Shown: piece after piece, positions 53,131-61,886 of the stretch
How the letters are laid out: each line of letters opens with the position of its first letter
Position numbering within the stretch: position 1 is the stretch's first letter
Assembly: GCA_945898095.1 (NCBI GenBank)
Contig: CAMDHE010000004.1
Location: 28,016-92,015, forward strand
Length of the DNA stretch: 64,000 nt
Source: Roseateles toxinivorans
GTDB lineage: Bacteria > Pseudomonadota > Gammaproteobacteria > Burkholderiales > Burkholderiaceae_C
Direction of reading: 5' to 3'
Translations under genes and position numbers: made by a program
The notes under the pieces: model-generated
What the model saw: the letters and a program-made list of their open reading frames with translations, nothing else
Databases searched by the model: none
What the model was told of the DNA's origin: nothing

Positions 53131-54153
53131 TTAACCGGCAGCCGACTCGAGCAACAGGCGCGCCATCCGGATCGCCGCCTGCATGCTCGACGCATCGGCG
53201 CGGCCGCTGCCGGCGATGTCAAATGCCGTGCCGTGATCGGGGCTGGTGCGGACAAAGGGCAGGCCCAGCGTCACATTGACGCCCTGCTCGACGCCCAGAT
53301 ACTTGACCGGAATCAGCCCATGGTCATGGGTCATCGCCACGACCAGATCGAATTCTCCAGGGTGGCCGGCGCTGTTGCGGGCCCGCATGAAGACGGTGTC
53401 GGGAGCGAACGGCCCGCTCGCATTGATGCCCTCGGCGCGGGCGGCGGCAATCGCCGGAGCGATATGGAGAATTTCTTCATTGCCGAACAAGCCGCCCTCG
53501 CCGGCATGCGGATTCAAGCCGGCCACCGCGATGCGCGGCGCGGTGATGCCGAAACGCTGCATGGCCTGATGGCTGATGCGCAGCGTTTGCAGCACGCTTT
53601 CGCAGCTGATGGCGTCGATCGCCTCGCGCAAGGAGCAATGGATTGTCACCAGCACCGTACGCAACTCATCGTTGGCCAGCATCATGCGCACTGGCGGCAT
53701 GGCGCCGCCCTGCGCCGCCAGTGACTGCAGCATTTCGGTATGGCCGGGGAACTGCACGCCAGCGGCATGCAGCGCTTCCTTGTGGATAGGCGCGGTCACC
53801 AACCCGCCGGCATGGCCGGCCTGGATCGCTTCGACCGCCGCCTCGATGCAAGCCGCGGCCGCTGCGCCTGCGCGGGCGTCGATCTGCCCGACCGGGCAGT
53901 CGAGCAGGCCGGCCGGCAGGCCTGAGGGCTGCCAGACTGGCAGGCAACCGGGCGGCACCTCGGCCAACTCTGCCGCTGAAGCCAGCTTCGCCACCGGCAG
54001 CTGTAACCCGCGCCAGCGCAAGGCACGGCGCAGCACATCGACATCGCCGACCAGGCACAGCCGGGCATCAGCTTGCGCCTGCCAGGCGGCGACTGCGACT
54101 TCCGGGCCGATGCCACAGCAATCGCCCATCGTGATCAACAGGTTCTGTTTCAT
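53131..54153 (-). CDS. PdxA-family 4-hydroxythreonine-4-phosphate dehydrogenase-like protein
   Basis: 340 residues from the ATG at 54153. The family blocks are ITMGDCCGIGPEV, TAPIHKEAL, the metal ligands in PGHTEML and LNPHAGEGG, and THDHGLIPVKYLG followed by TSPDHGTAFDIAG. The first block normally reads GDPAGIGPE; CC replaces PA here. PdxA makes the pyridoxal 5'-phosphate precursor, but paralogues serve in catabolism (PdxA2 on 4-phosphothreonate; TphB on a terephthalate dihydrodiol). The gene is coupled to nif3 (ATGA overlap) and convergent with the leuD-like gene, so either role is possible. Confidence 0.82.
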   Translation of the reverse strand: MKQNLLITMGDCCGIGPEVAVAAWQAQADARLCLVGDVDVLRRALRWRGLQLPVAKLASAAELAEVPPGCLPVWQPSGLPAGLLDCPVGQIDARAGAAAAACIEAAVEAIQAGHAGGLVTAPIHKEALHAAGVQFPGHTEMLQSLAAQGGAMPPVRMMLANDELRTVLVTIHCSLREAIDAISCESVLQTLRISHQAMQRFGITAPRIAVAGLNPHAGEGGLFGNEEILHIAPAIAAARAEGINASGPFAPDTVFMRARNSAGHPGEFDLVVAMTHDHGLIPVKYLGVEQGVNVTLGLPFVRTSPDHGTAFDIAGSGRADASSMQAAIRMARLLLESAAG

Positions 54154-54911
54154 GCCGGGTTGGGAATATCGATGAATTGCTGGGTCAGACCGAATTCGGC
54201 TGCCAGGTGGCTGGCCAGGGCCTGCACACCATAGCGCTCGCTCGCATGGTGGCCGACAGCGATGAAGGCCACGCCGGTCTCGGCAGAATAATGGGCTTGC
54301 GGCTCGGAAATCTCGCCCGTGACGAAGACATCGGCGCCGGCCGCGATCGCAGCTTCGAAATAGCTCTGTGCGCCGCCAGTGCACCAGGCGATCCGCTGCA
54401 GAGGTCGGCCGTCTCCTGGCAAGGCCAGCACCTCGCGCCCGAGTTGCAATTGCAGCGCTGCGCAAAGCCCGGGCATCGCCTGCGAGGCTGACAAGCTGCC
54501 GATGCAGCCAAGATCCTGTTCGCCGAAAGTTCCGTCGGCCTGCCAGCCGAGCCGCAGTCCCAGTTGCGCGTTGTTGCCGAGTTCCTTGTGCGCATCGAGC
54601 GGCAGGTGGTAGGCGAACAGGTTGATGTCATGGGCCAGCAGCCTGGCCAGTCGCTGCTTCATCCAGCCGGTAACACGGCCCTCCTGGCCACGCCAGAACA
54701 GGCCATGGTGGACCAGGATGGCATCAGCCCCTGCGGCGATCGCCGCATCGATCAAGGCCACGCTGGCTGTGACCCCGCAGACCAGGTGGCGAATCTCCGC
54801 CCGACCCTCGACCTGCAAACCATTGGTCCCATAATCCTTGAAACGGTCGACCTCGAGCAACTGCCTGAGATGCAGCTCAAGAGCGCCGCGTTGGATGAAG
54901 CTGTTTGACAT
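54150..54911 (-). CDS. Nif3-like dinuclear metal centre hexameric protein (YbgI-like)
   Basis: 253 residues. Family features are YGTNGLQVEG near residue 28, the metal-binding HHGLFWRG near residue 68, FAYHLPLDAH, and the C-terminal VFVTGEISEPQAHYSAETG with FIAVGHHASERYG. Nif3/YbgI proteins form toroidal hexamers with a di-metal site; the reaction is not firmly known, though a GTP cyclohydrolase-like role has been proposed. I use the ATG at 54911 rather than a TTG one codon upstream. It diverges from htrA by 27 bases and precedes the PdxA-like gene. Confidence 0.9.
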   Translation of the reverse strand: MSNSFIQRGALELHLRQLLEVDRFKDYGTNGLQVEGRAEIRHLVCGVTASVALIDAAIAAGADAILVHHGLFWRGQEGRVTGWMKQRLARLLAHDINLFAYHLPLDAHKELGNNAQLGLRLGWQADGTFGEQDLGCIGSLSASQAMPGLCAALQLQLGREVLALPGDGRPLQRIAWCTGGAQSYFEAAIAAGADVFVTGEISEPQAHYSAETGVAFIAVGHHASERYGVQALASHLAAEFGLTQQFIDIPNPA

Positions 54912-54938
54912 CAAAGTGGACCTGGGTGGGGAGGGATT

Positions 54939-56087
54939 GTGCGCAGACTATGGCTGATTTTCGCCCAGACGACGACCGTGGCGCTGGCAATGCTGTTTGT
55001 GGTGATGACATTGAAGCCTGCATGGCTGCAGCGAAGCGAGGTAGCGGTGTTGCCGCGCGCCTCACCGATACAGCCTTTGGCGACCTCAACAAGCAGCAGT
55101 CGCAGCGGTTACAGCCTCGCCGCCAAGCGCGCTGCGCCGGCCGTGGTCAGCATCACGGCGAGCAAGCCGCCAGCACGCTCGGACGAGGCCAACGATGCCT
55201 GGTTCAGATTCAACTTCGGCCAACGCGGCCGCAGCGCCCCGTCAAGACCGCAGGTTGGCCTGGGCTCCGGAGTGATCGTCTCGGCAGCAGGTTATCTGCT
55301 GACCAATAACCATGTGGTCGAAGGCGCTTCCGACATCGAGGTGATGTTGAGCGATGGTCGGCAGGCCCGCGCAACCCTGGTCGGCACCGACCCCGAAACC
55401 GATGTCGCGGTCTTGAAGATCAAGCTGGACAAGTTGCCGGTGATCCAGATTGGCGACTCGAACAGCCTGATGGTCGGCGACGCCTTGCTGGCGATCGGCA
55501 ACCCCTTCAACGTGGGTCAAACAGTGACGCTGGGCATCGTCAGCGCGCTCGGCCGCAGCCAGTTGGGCATCAATACCTTCGAGAACTTCATCCAGACCGA
55601 CGCCGCGATCAATCCCGGCAATTCGGGTGGCGCGCTGGTCGACTCGGAAGGCAATCTGGTCGGTATCAATACGGCGATTTTTTCGCGCAGTGGCGGCAGC
55701 CTGGGGATAGGCTTCGCGATCCCGATCAGCACCGCGCGGCAAGTGATGGACGCGCTGTTGCGCGACGGTCATGTGGCGCGCGGCTGGATTGGCGTGCAGA
55801 CCCGTGAATTGACGCCCGAGTTTGCCTCGGCCTTCAAGTTGACGGTCCAGGAAGGGGTGCTGATCAGCGGCGTACTGGACGGCGCACCGGCCGCCAAAGC
55901 CGGCTTGAAACCCGGCGATGTGCTGACCAGTATCGGCGCCAGGAAGGTACTCAATCCGACCGAATTGCTCGCTGCGGTGGCCGCCTTGCCGCCGCAAAGC
56001 GAGGCCAAGGTGTCGGTTCAGCGCGGCGCCCAGCAGCTTGAATTCACGCTCAAAATCGTGCAACGACCAAAGCCGCAGTCTGAATGA
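54939..56087 (+). CDS. HtrA/DegS-like periplasmic serine protease, GTG start
   Basis: 382 residues. A single N-terminal membrane anchor (LWLIFAQTTTVALAMLFVV) leads to a trypsin-like domain with the triad H125 (NNHVVEG), D155 (PETDVAVLK) and S229 (NPGNSGGAL). One PDZ domain follows from about residue 280 (GWIGVQTRELTPEF). The uncleaved anchor and one PDZ give the DegS layout, suited to envelope-stress sensing or protein quality control. The GTG start at 54939 has GGGAGGG just upstream. It ends one base before the tatC stop, convergent. Confidence 0.92.
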   Translation: MRRLWLIFAQTTTVALAMLFVVMTLKPAWLQRSEVAVLPRASPIQPLATSTSSSRSGYSLAAKRAAPAVVSITASKPPARSDEANDAWFRFNFGQRGRSAPSRPQVGLGSGVIVSAAGYLLTNNHVVEGASDIEVMLSDGRQARATLVGTDPETDVAVLKIKLDKLPVIQIGDSNSLMVGDALLAIGNPFNVGQTVTLGIVSALGRSQLGINTFENFIQTDAAINPGNSGGALVDSEGNLVGINTAIFSRSGGSLGIGFAIPISTARQVMDALLRDGHVARGWIGVQTRELTPEFASAFKLTVQEGVLISGVLDGAPAAKAGLKPGDVLTSIGARKVLNPTELLAAVAALPPQSEAKVSVQRGAQQLEFTLKIVQRPKPQSE

Positions 56088-56858
56088 TTACTCGGGTGCT
56101 TTCGAGTAGCGGATGAAATAGCCGGCAGCCACGATACCCAACTCGTAAAGAAAGCACATCGGAATCGCCAGCGCCAGTTGCGACACCACGTCAGGCGGCG
56201 TGATGATCGCGGCGATGATGAAGGCCACGACGATGAAATAGCCGCGGAATTCCTTCAACTTCTCGACTGAAACGAGTCCCATCCGCGCCAGCACGACAAC
56301 CACCACCGGCACTTCGAAGGCTGCGCCAAAGGCAATGAACATCGACATCACAAAGCTCAGATAGGCCTCGATATCAGGCGCTGCGGTGATGCTTTTGGGC
56401 GCGAAGTTCTGGATGAACTTGAACACCTGGCCGAAGACAAAGAAGTAACAAAAAGCCACGCCGACGAAGAACAGCACCGTGCTGGAAAACACCAGCGGCA
56501 CGATCAACCTCTTTTCATGCGAGTAAAGGCCCGGCGCCACAAAGGCCCAGACCTGGTAAAGCACCACCGGCAGCACGGCCAGAAACGAAGCCAGCAAGGT
56601 GATTTTCAAGGGCACCAGAAATGGCGAGATCACATTGGTGGCGATCAGGGTCGAACCCTGGGGCAATTGCGCCACCAGCGGTGCGGCCAGCAGGTCATAG
56701 AGTGCCGAAGGCCCTGGAAACATCGCCAGGATGCCGAAGGCAATCGCGACCGCAATGGCCGCGCGGACCAAGCGGTCGCGCAGCTCTACAAGGTGGGAAA
56801 TGAACGGTTGTTCGGTGCCGGCGAGTTCATCGTCGGGCGCTTTCTTTTCTTCAGACAT
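56088..56858 (-). CDS. tatC: Sec-independent protein translocase subunit TatC
   Basis: 256 residues with six membrane helices. The cytoplasmic N-terminus QPFISHLVELRDRLVRA, the first periplasmic loop ending VLPVVLYQVWAFVAPGLYSHEKR with its conserved Glu, and FGAAFEVPVVVVVLARMG are diagnostic. TatC, with TatB, recognises twin-arginine signal peptides and recruits TatA to export folded, often cofactor-bearing proteins. It is the last gene of tatABC, 12 bases after tatB. Confidence 0.96.
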   Translation of the reverse strand: MSEEKKAPDDELAGTEQPFISHLVELRDRLVRAAIAVAIAFGILAMFPGPSALYDLLAAPLVAQLPQGSTLIATNVISPFLVPLKITLLASFLAVLPVVLYQVWAFVAPGLYSHEKRLIVPLVFSSTVLFFVGVAFCYFFVFGQVFKFIQNFAPKSITAAPDIEAYLSFVMSMFIAFGAAFEVPVVVVVLARMGLVSVEKLKEFRGYFIVVAFIIAAIITPPDVVSQLALAIPMCFLYELGIVAAGYFIRYSKAPE

Positions 56859-56870
56859 TGGCGCTCATCA

Positions 56871-57350
56871 TCAGGGTCTTGCTGGCGGACGAAAACGCGC
56901 CACCCGCGCTGCGCCCGACTGGACATTGCGGCGGACGCCGCGTTTTTGCTTGTACCACTGCGGCGTTGCGCCGCGCTTGATGCGCCAGTTCTTGTTCGGG
57001 TGCTTGTAGCCGGGGACATCGACCATCGGGCTCCACGGCACAGGCTCAGCGGCGCTTTCACCGCTGGCATCGGCCCAGGTCTGCTCGAAAGCCTGATTGG
57101 CCGAGCTCACCTCCTGCTCGACCGTCTGCTTGACGTCCTGAGCCGCATCGGCGAACTGGTCTTTCATCTTCTTCAGCTCTTCGAGCTCGATCGATCGTCC
57201 CACTTCGGCTTTCACGTCAGCCACATAGCGCTGCGCCTTGCCCAGCAGATGGCCGACGGTACGCGCCACGCGTGGCAAGCGCTCGGGGCCGATCACGACC
57301 AGAGCCACCACGCCGATCAGCGCGATCTTGTCAAAACCGAAATCAATCAT
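56871..57350 (-). CDS. tatB: Sec-independent protein translocase subunit TatB
   Basis: 159 residues. The N-terminal membrane helix with the TatB-type Glu and hinge ([26 protein letters not shown]) is followed by an amphipathic helix and a long charged helical domain (about residues 30-75), then a variable basic tail. It is longer than TatA, as TatB should be. It lies 28 bases after tatA and 12 bases before tatC. Confidence 0.94.
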   Translation of the reverse strand: MIDFGFDKIALIGVVALVVIGPERLPRVARTVGHLLGKAQRYVADVKAEVGRSIELEELKKMKDQFADAAQDVKQTVEQEVSSANQAFEQTWADASGESAAEPVPWSPMVDVPGYKHPNKNWRIKRGATPQWYKQKRGVRRNVQSGAARVARFRPPARP

Positions 57351-57378
57351 GCAGTGTCATTGCCGGGCGCGTCATGCA

Positions 57379-57615
57379 TCAAGACTTGGTCTTGGACTCG
57401 ACATCGACCGTGTTGCTATGGTCAGCCGCTTTTTGGGTCGTGACCTGCTGGGGCGGCGGCTCACTGCTGCTGGCGCCGCCATCTTTCATGCCGTCCTTGA
57501 AGCCCTTCACCGCCGAACCCATGTCCGAGCCGATGTTCTTGAGTTTCTTGGTGCCGAAAATCAGCACAACAACCAAGAGCACGATGAGCCAATGCCAGAT
57601 GCTGAATGAACCCAT
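57379..57615 (-). CDS. tatA: Sec-independent protein translocase subunit TatA
   Basis: 78 residues. A short N-terminal helix ([17 protein letters not shown]), the hinge [21 protein letters not shown] and an acidic/polar C-terminal tail make this the pore-forming TatA. CAGGAG precedes the ATG. It opens the tatABC unit behind the HIT gene. Confidence 0.95.
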   Translation of the reverse strand: MGSFSIWHWLIVLLVVVLIFGTKKLKNIGSDMGSAVKGFKDGMKDGGASSSEPPPQQVTTQKAADHSNTVDVESKTKS

Positions 57616-57679
57616 ATTGCTTCTCCTGAAAAAGATCCCGCATTCTAGTTGGGACGAGTCATCATTGCACTTGAGCGAT

Positions 57680-58027
57680 TCAGGCCTTGACCCAGGGGCG
57701 CGGGCCGCCCATCACATGCATATGCAGGTGGTAAACCTCCTGGCCACCATCCGGCCCGGTGTTGATGACGGTCCGGAATCCGTTCGTCACGCCCTGCTCA
57801 AGCATCAGCCTGGGCGCCAGCAGCGCCATATGACCGAGCAGACCGGCATGTTCATCACCCAGATCGCTCATCGTGGCGATATGCAGCTTCGGGATGATCA
57901 GCAGATGAACCGGCGCCCAGGGATGGATGTCGTGGAATGCCAGCACCTGTTCGTCCTCATAGGCCTTGCGGCTGGGGATCTTGCCGGCAACGATCTTGCA
58001 GAACAGGCAGTCAGGGTCATGCGTCAT
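57680..58027 (-). CDS. HIT-family purine nucleotide phosphoramidase (HinT-like)
   Basis: 115 residues from the ATG at 58027; the longer frame would overlap hisE and lacks similarity. The histidine triad is [11 protein letters not shown] near the C-terminus, and the N-terminal [12 protein letters not shown] has the paired Cys typical of bacterial HinT. It hydrolyses adenosine phosphoramidates such as AMP-lysine. The place between hisE and tatA is the common betaproteobacterial order, and it lies 16 bases after hisE. Confidence 0.93.
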   Translation of the reverse strand: MTHDPDCLFCKIVAGKIPSRKAYEDEQVLAFHDIHPWAPVHLLIIPKLHIATMSDLGDEHAGLLGHMALLAPRLMLEQGVTNGFRTVINTGPDGGQEVYHLHMHVMGGPRPWVKA

Positions 58028-58043
58028 AAGGAATCTCTTCAGG

Positions 58044-58409
58044 TCAGTCGTTGGGCTCTTCGGCATGGCCGCGCTGCGCAAATTCCTGCAGCCCGGACAG
58101 GCCCTCGCGCCGGGCCAGTTCGGCCAGCACCTGCTCGGGCTTGAGGTCGAAATGACTCAGGGCGATCAGGCTGTGAAACCAGAGATCGGCGACCTCGTAA
58201 ACGAGCTTTTGCCGGTCGCCGTCCTTGCCGGCCATCACCGTCTCGGTCGCCTCTTCACCGATCTTTTTCAAGATCGCGTCAAGGCCCTTGTCGAACAGCC
58301 TGGCCACATAGCTGCTGGCCGGGTCGCCGCCATTGGCCGGCTTGCGCGAATCGATCAAAGCGCCCAAGCGCGCCAACATGTCCTGACTGGATTGCGAAGT
58401 CTGAGTCAT
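58044..58409 (-). CDS. hisE: Phosphoribosyl-ATP pyrophosphatase
   Basis: 121 residues. MazG-like all-alpha enzyme that removes pyrophosphate from phosphoribosyl-ATP in the second step of histidine synthesis. The metal-binding acidic residues lie in [16 protein letters not shown] and [14 protein letters not shown]. Its ATG overlaps the hisI stop codon (ATGA), keeping the two successive pathway steps together as separate proteins rather than the fused HisIE of enterobacteria. Confidence 0.95.
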   Translation of the reverse strand: MTQTSQSSQDMLARLGALIDSRKPANGGDPASSYVARLFDKGLDAILKKIGEEATETVMAGKDGDRQKLVYEVADLWFHSLIALSHFDLKPEQVLAELARREGLSGLQEFAQRGHAEEPND

Positions 58410-58798
58410 TTGTAGATGGTCCCGGGATCCTTGAGGATGGGTTCGACCGCTTGCCAGGCACCATTTTCATAGCGCTGGTAAAAGCAGCTGTGCCGGCCGG
58501 TATGACAGGCAATGCCTATTTCATCCGGGCCGAGCTGGGTGATTTTCAGCAGCAACACATCGTTGTCGCAGTCCATCCGTATTTCATGAACGATCTGCTT
58601 GTGACCTGATTCCTCGCCCTTGTGCCAGAGCCTGCTGCGCGAGCGGCTCCAATAAACGGCCTCGCCAAGCTCAGCCGTACGTGCCAGGGCCTCGCGGTTC
58701 ATCCAGGCGAACATCAGGACATCGCCGCTGACCCGCTCTTGAGCGATCACCGGCACCAGGCCCGCTGCATCCCATTTGATTTCGTCGATCCAGTTCAT
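58406..58798 (-). CDS. hisI: Phosphoribosyl-AMP cyclohydrolase
   Basis: 130 residues from the ATG at 58798 ([20 protein letters not shown]). Opens the purine ring of phosphoribosyl-AMP, the third step of histidine synthesis. The Mg-binding DCDNDVLL and the zinc Cys residues in [12 protein letters not shown] are present, as is [17 protein letters not shown]. The earlier his genes normally found upstream in Betaproteobacteria are replaced by the mutT gene here, 13 bases away. Confidence 0.95.
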   Translation of the reverse strand: MNWIDEIKWDAAGLVPVIAQERVSGDVLMFAWMNREALARTAELGEAVYWSRSRSRLWHKGEESGHKQIVHEIRMDCDNDVLLLKITQLGPDEIGIACHTGRHSCFYQRYENGAWQAVEPILKDPGTIYK

Positions 58799-58811
58799 GG
58801 CGTCAGTGTAA

Positions 58812-59252
58812 TCAGGCCGGATGGGTGGCCCCCTTGAAGCCACGCTCAGCCGCGAACCATTGCAGTACCGGGACCGTCCCTGGCAGCACCGGCTGCTGCT
58901 GCACCGGCAGGTCGGCCCAGGCCATCAACTGCTGCTCGCGCATCTCGAATTCACCCTGCCATTCATAGACCTTGCAAAAATGCAGGCGTACCCGGGCATG
59001 GGGATAGTCCAAGATCTCGATCTTCCAGGCATGGGCCGCGCCGATCTCGATCCCCAACTCCTCGAACAACTCGCGCTTCAGCGCTTGCTCGACCGTCTCG
59101 CCGGCTTCGACCTTGCCCCCAGGAAACTCCCAGAAGCCTGCATAGACCTTGCCCGCCGGCCGCGTCGTCAACAGAAAACGTCCTTCCCGGCCCTGGCTGT
59201 CACGCTCGATCAAGACGCCGACAGCGACGTCGACCGGCAGCCGCTCAGACAT
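58812..59252 (-). CDS. mutT: MutT-like NUDIX hydrolase (8-oxo-dGTP diphosphatase)
   Basis: 146 residues. The Nudix box GX5EX7REUXEEXGU is complete ([27 protein letters not shown] region, about residues 44-70). WEFPGGK and the C-terminal WADLP match MutT enzymes, which remove oxidised GTP from the nucleotide pool. The ATG overlaps the end of the DUF815 ATPase gene by eight bases, a pairing common in this bacterial group. Other Nudix substrates cannot be excluded. Confidence 0.88.
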   Translation of the reverse strand: MSERLPVDVAVGVLIERDSQGREGRFLLTTRPAGKVYAGFWEFPGGKVEAGETVEQALKRELFEELGIEIGAAHAWKIEILDYPHARVRLHFCKVYEWQGEFEMREQQLMAWADLPVQQQPVLPGTVPVLQWFAAERGFKGATHPA

Positions 59253-60177
59253 CGTCGAGGCCGTCGGGCGGCATGCCGCTGATCACGCGGGCCGGTGTCG
59301 CCTGGGCATGGGTGACCTCTTCGCGGCCGGCCAGATCACGTGCGAACTGGTAGGCAACGCGTCCCGAGCGCGAACCCCGCTCAAGTGCCCAGACCAGTGC
59401 CGGCTGCCTCGCCGCTTCGATCGCGGCCTCGTCGATGCCAAAAAAGCGCAACCATTGCGCCGTGATGACCAGATATTCCTGCTGCGTGAAGGGGTAGAAG
59501 CTGACCCACAGGCCGAAGCGCTCGGACAGCGAGATCTTTTCCTCGATCGCCTCGCCCGGGTGGACTTCGCCATCATCGGTATGCTTGTAGCCAAGGTTGT
59601 CGCGCATCTGCTCGGGCAGCAGATGGCGGCGGTTGCTGGTCGCGTAGATCAGCACGTTGTCAGACACCGAGGCCACCGAACCGTCGAGCATCGACTTCAA
59701 GGCCTTGTAGCCGGCTTCGCCTTCATCGAAGCTGAGGTCATCACAAAAAATCACGAAACGTTCGGGGCGACCAAACACCAGGTCAACCAGATCGGGCAGG
59801 TCAACCAGATCGGCCTTGTCGACCTCGATCAAACGCAAACCCTGATCGGCAAAGGCGTTCAGGCAGGCCTTGATCAATGAACTCTTGCCCGTGCCGCGAG
59901 CGCCGGTCAGCAACACATTGTTGGCCGGTCGACCGGCGACGAACTGCTCGGTATTGCGCAGCAAGCGCTGCTTCTGCGGCTCGACCTCTTTCAAGTCTTC
60001 GAGCCTGATCGCCGCGACATGGCGCACTGGCTCGAGCAATTGCCTACCGGCACGCTTGCGATAACGGAAGGCCACCGAAGCGTCCCAATCGGGCTCACCC
60101 AGGGGCTGTGGCAGGACGGCTTCAAGCCGGGTGAACAGCGCCTCGGCGCGTGTGATCAGGTTTTCAAATTCAGACAT
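59245..60177 (-). CDS. DUF815-family AAA-type ATPase
   Basis: 310 residues. Walker A is LLTGARGTGKSSL near residue 90, Walker B-like FVIFCDDLSF near residue 143, and IYATSNRRHL is the sensor 1 block. ERFGLWVSFYPFTQQEYL is characteristic of DUF815, a conserved ATPase of unknown function next to mutT in many Proteobacteria. A tandem 18-bp in-frame duplication near 59784-59820 encodes repeated DLVDLP-type residues just before Walker B, which may be local to this strain. Confidence 0.9.
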   Translation of the reverse strand: MSEFENLITRAEALFTRLEAVLPQPLGEPDWDASVAFRYRKRAGRQLLEPVRHVAAIRLEDLKEVEPQKQRLLRNTEQFVAGRPANNVLLTGARGTGKSSLIKACLNAFADQGLRLIEVDKADLVDLPDLVDLVFGRPERFVIFCDDLSFDEGEAGYKALKSMLDGSVASVSDNVLIYATSNRRHLLPEQMRDNLGYKHTDDGEVHPGEAIEEKISLSERFGLWVSFYPFTQQEYLVITAQWLRFFGIDEAAIEAARQPALVWALERGSRSGRVAYQFARDLAGREEVTHAQATPARVISGMPPDGLDDV

Positions 60178-60186
60178 CCGCCCAGT

Positions 60187-60834
60187 TTAGCCGGGCGTGT
60201 CACCCGCCAGCATCCGCAGCGCGGCGTCCAGCTGCTCGCTGGGCATCCGTTTGAAGCCTGAACGGGCATAGCGCTGCAGGCGGCCGATGATGAAACTGAC
60301 CAGCACCGAAGCCTGTGCATTGGCGTCAACCGTCGGCGTGGCCGAGCCCTTGGCTTCGGCTGCGACACGCAAGACCTGGCGCAGCGAGGACTCGACGCGA
60401 TCAAAAAACTGATTCATCCGCAGCACCAGGCGCTCGTTTTCGTAGACCAGCGCATCGCCGACCATCACCCGGGTCATGCCCGGATTGCGTTCACCGAACT
60501 GCAGCAACACCGAGATGATTTTTTGCGCCTGCGCTTGCCCTGCGCCCGGACGCTCGACGATCTGGTTGAGCAAGCTGAAGATGCTGCTCTCGATGAATTC
60601 GATCAGGCCCTCGAACATTTGCGCCTTGCTGGCGAAATGGCGATACAGCGCCGCCTCGCTGACCTCGAGCTTGGCGGCCAGGGCGGAGGTGGTCACGCGA
60701 TCGGCGCCGGGCTGCTCGAGCATGCCGGCCAGCGTCTGCAAAATCTGCACGCGGCGCTCTCCGGGACGGGGACGCTTGCGGGGCGCTACTGGCGACCCGG
60801 CCTTGGCATTCGATTCAGGATTGGATGCAGGCAT
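60187..60834 (-). CDS. slmA: SlmA-type TetR-family nucleoid occlusion factor
   Basis: 215 residues. The TetR HTH (VTTSALAAKLEVSEAALYRHFASKAQMFEGLIEF) and the ligand-free helical domain match SlmA: SALAAKLEVSEAALYRHFASK is almost the SlmA signature, and the C-terminal region keeps NPGMTRVMVGDAL. SlmA binds dispersed chromosomal sites and blocks FtsZ ring formation over the nucleoid. It is monocistronic, nine bases before the DUF815 gene. Confidence 0.9.
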   Translation of the reverse strand: MPASNPESNAKAGSPVAPRKRPRPGERRVQILQTLAGMLEQPGADRVTTSALAAKLEVSEAALYRHFASKAQMFEGLIEFIESSIFSLLNQIVERPGAGQAQAQKIISVLLQFGERNPGMTRVMVGDALVYENERLVLRMNQFFDRVESSLRQVLRVAAEAKGSATPTVDANAQASVLVSFIIGRLQRYARSGFKRMPSEQLDAALRMLAGDTPG

Positions 60835-60930
60835 CGGCTTGGCGGCTATGACGATTGCAGGAGCGCAACCGATTTTGGCACAGCCTGTGAAGGGACTCAG
60901 ACTAGCCGCTGGCAGGCGTCCAGTGCAACT

Positions 60931-61602
60931 TCAGTCACGTAGCCAACCGAGGCGGCGGGCTTCGTAGATCGCTTCGACCTTGGAGCGCACATGGAGCTTG
61001 CGATAAACCCGCTTCACATAGGTCATCACCGTGTGCGGCGAAACCTGCAGGAAATGCGCGATCTCGTCGAAGGTGAAGCCCTTGGCCGCCAGGTGCAGCA
61101 CCCGCGATTCCTGCTCGGAAAGCGCCACCGCATCCTCGTCGCTGAGTTGGGCCAGCTCGCTGGCCAGATGACCCGCAGCCGGCGCCAACCGCATCAGCAG
61201 CCGCCTGGCAATGATCGGGCTGATCGGACTGCCGCCGGCACGCAGCGAACGCAATTGGCTGGGCAGGTCCAGCGCCAGGTCGTCCTTGAGCAGATAGCCG
61301 GTGGCGCCGGCCTCGATGCTGGCCATCACATGCTGCTCGTCGCCGAAAACCGAGATCACCATCACCTCGCATTGCGGCCTGACATGGGCGGCATGGCGTA
61401 TCAGTTCAATGCCATTGCCTCCCGGCAGGTCAAGGTCAACCAGCAGCACATCCGGCCGCCCCTGGTCGAACATGCGCCGGCCCTGGTGCAGATCGACCGC
61501 GACCCCGAGCAAGTGGACGTCGCTGACATTGGCCAGCGAATGCACAAAGGCCTCACTGAACCTGGCCTGGTCTTCGACGATCAGCACGGAAAATGTAGAC
61601 AT
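60931..61602 (-). CDS. NarL/FixJ-family response regulator, no kinase nearby
   Basis: 223 residues. The receiver domain has the acidic pair near the N-terminus (IVEDQARFSEAF, with a Gln after the Asp), the phosphoacceptor Asp in VLLVDLDLPGGNG and the Lys in LLKDDLAL. The C-terminal LuxR-type HTH (LSEQESRVLHLAAKGFTFDEIAHFLQVSPHTVMTYVKRV) follows. The usual second acidic residue of the pair is E/D-D; here it is E-D-Q, still workable. No histidine kinase is encoded within this window, so its signal is unknown. Confidence 0.9.
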   Translation of the reverse strand: MSTFSVLIVEDQARFSEAFVHSLANVSDVHLLGVAVDLHQGRRMFDQGRPDVLLVDLDLPGGNGIELIRHAAHVRPQCEVMVISVFGDEQHVMASIEAGATGYLLKDDLALDLPSQLRSLRAGGSPISPIIARRLLMRLAPAAGHLASELAQLSDEDAVALSEQESRVLHLAAKGFTFDEIAHFLQVSPHTVMTYVKRVYRKLHVRSKVEAIYEARRLGWLRD

Positions 61603-61738
61603 GAGCGCCCTGTTGTTTCAAGGATGATTTTCCTTGGCGGGTCATGCTGGGCGTTGATGAAACCGTGCAGATACAGGCCAACATCGACTGCAAACGTGGG
61701 GCCTGGGAATGCCCTCATCCGGGCCGGATGCTGAGTCC

Positions 61739-61886
61739 TCAGTGAACGTGGCTCATCGCAAGTCCTCCCTGCGGTCGGACGCGGGCCGACGATCCGGTCT
61801 CAGTGAGACGTGGATCATCGCAAGTCCTCCCTACGGTCGGACGCGGGACGATGATCCGGTCTCAGTGAGACCGGATCATCGTCCCG
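61739..61886. repeat. 62-bp tandem repeats and perfect 43-bp palindrome at the argB 3' end
   Basis: Units at 61739-61799 and 61800-61861 are about 90% identical, and a third partial unit is the 3' end of argB itself. Bases 61844-61886 are a perfect palindrome with 21-bp arms around one central base, covering the last codons of argB. On the minus strand each unit carries GGGAGGA six bases before an ATG. The first opens a 21-codon frame (61753-61818) whose TGA overlaps the ATG of the next, 5-codon frame. The repeat lies in the gap between the response regulator gene and argB. Confidence 0.85.
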
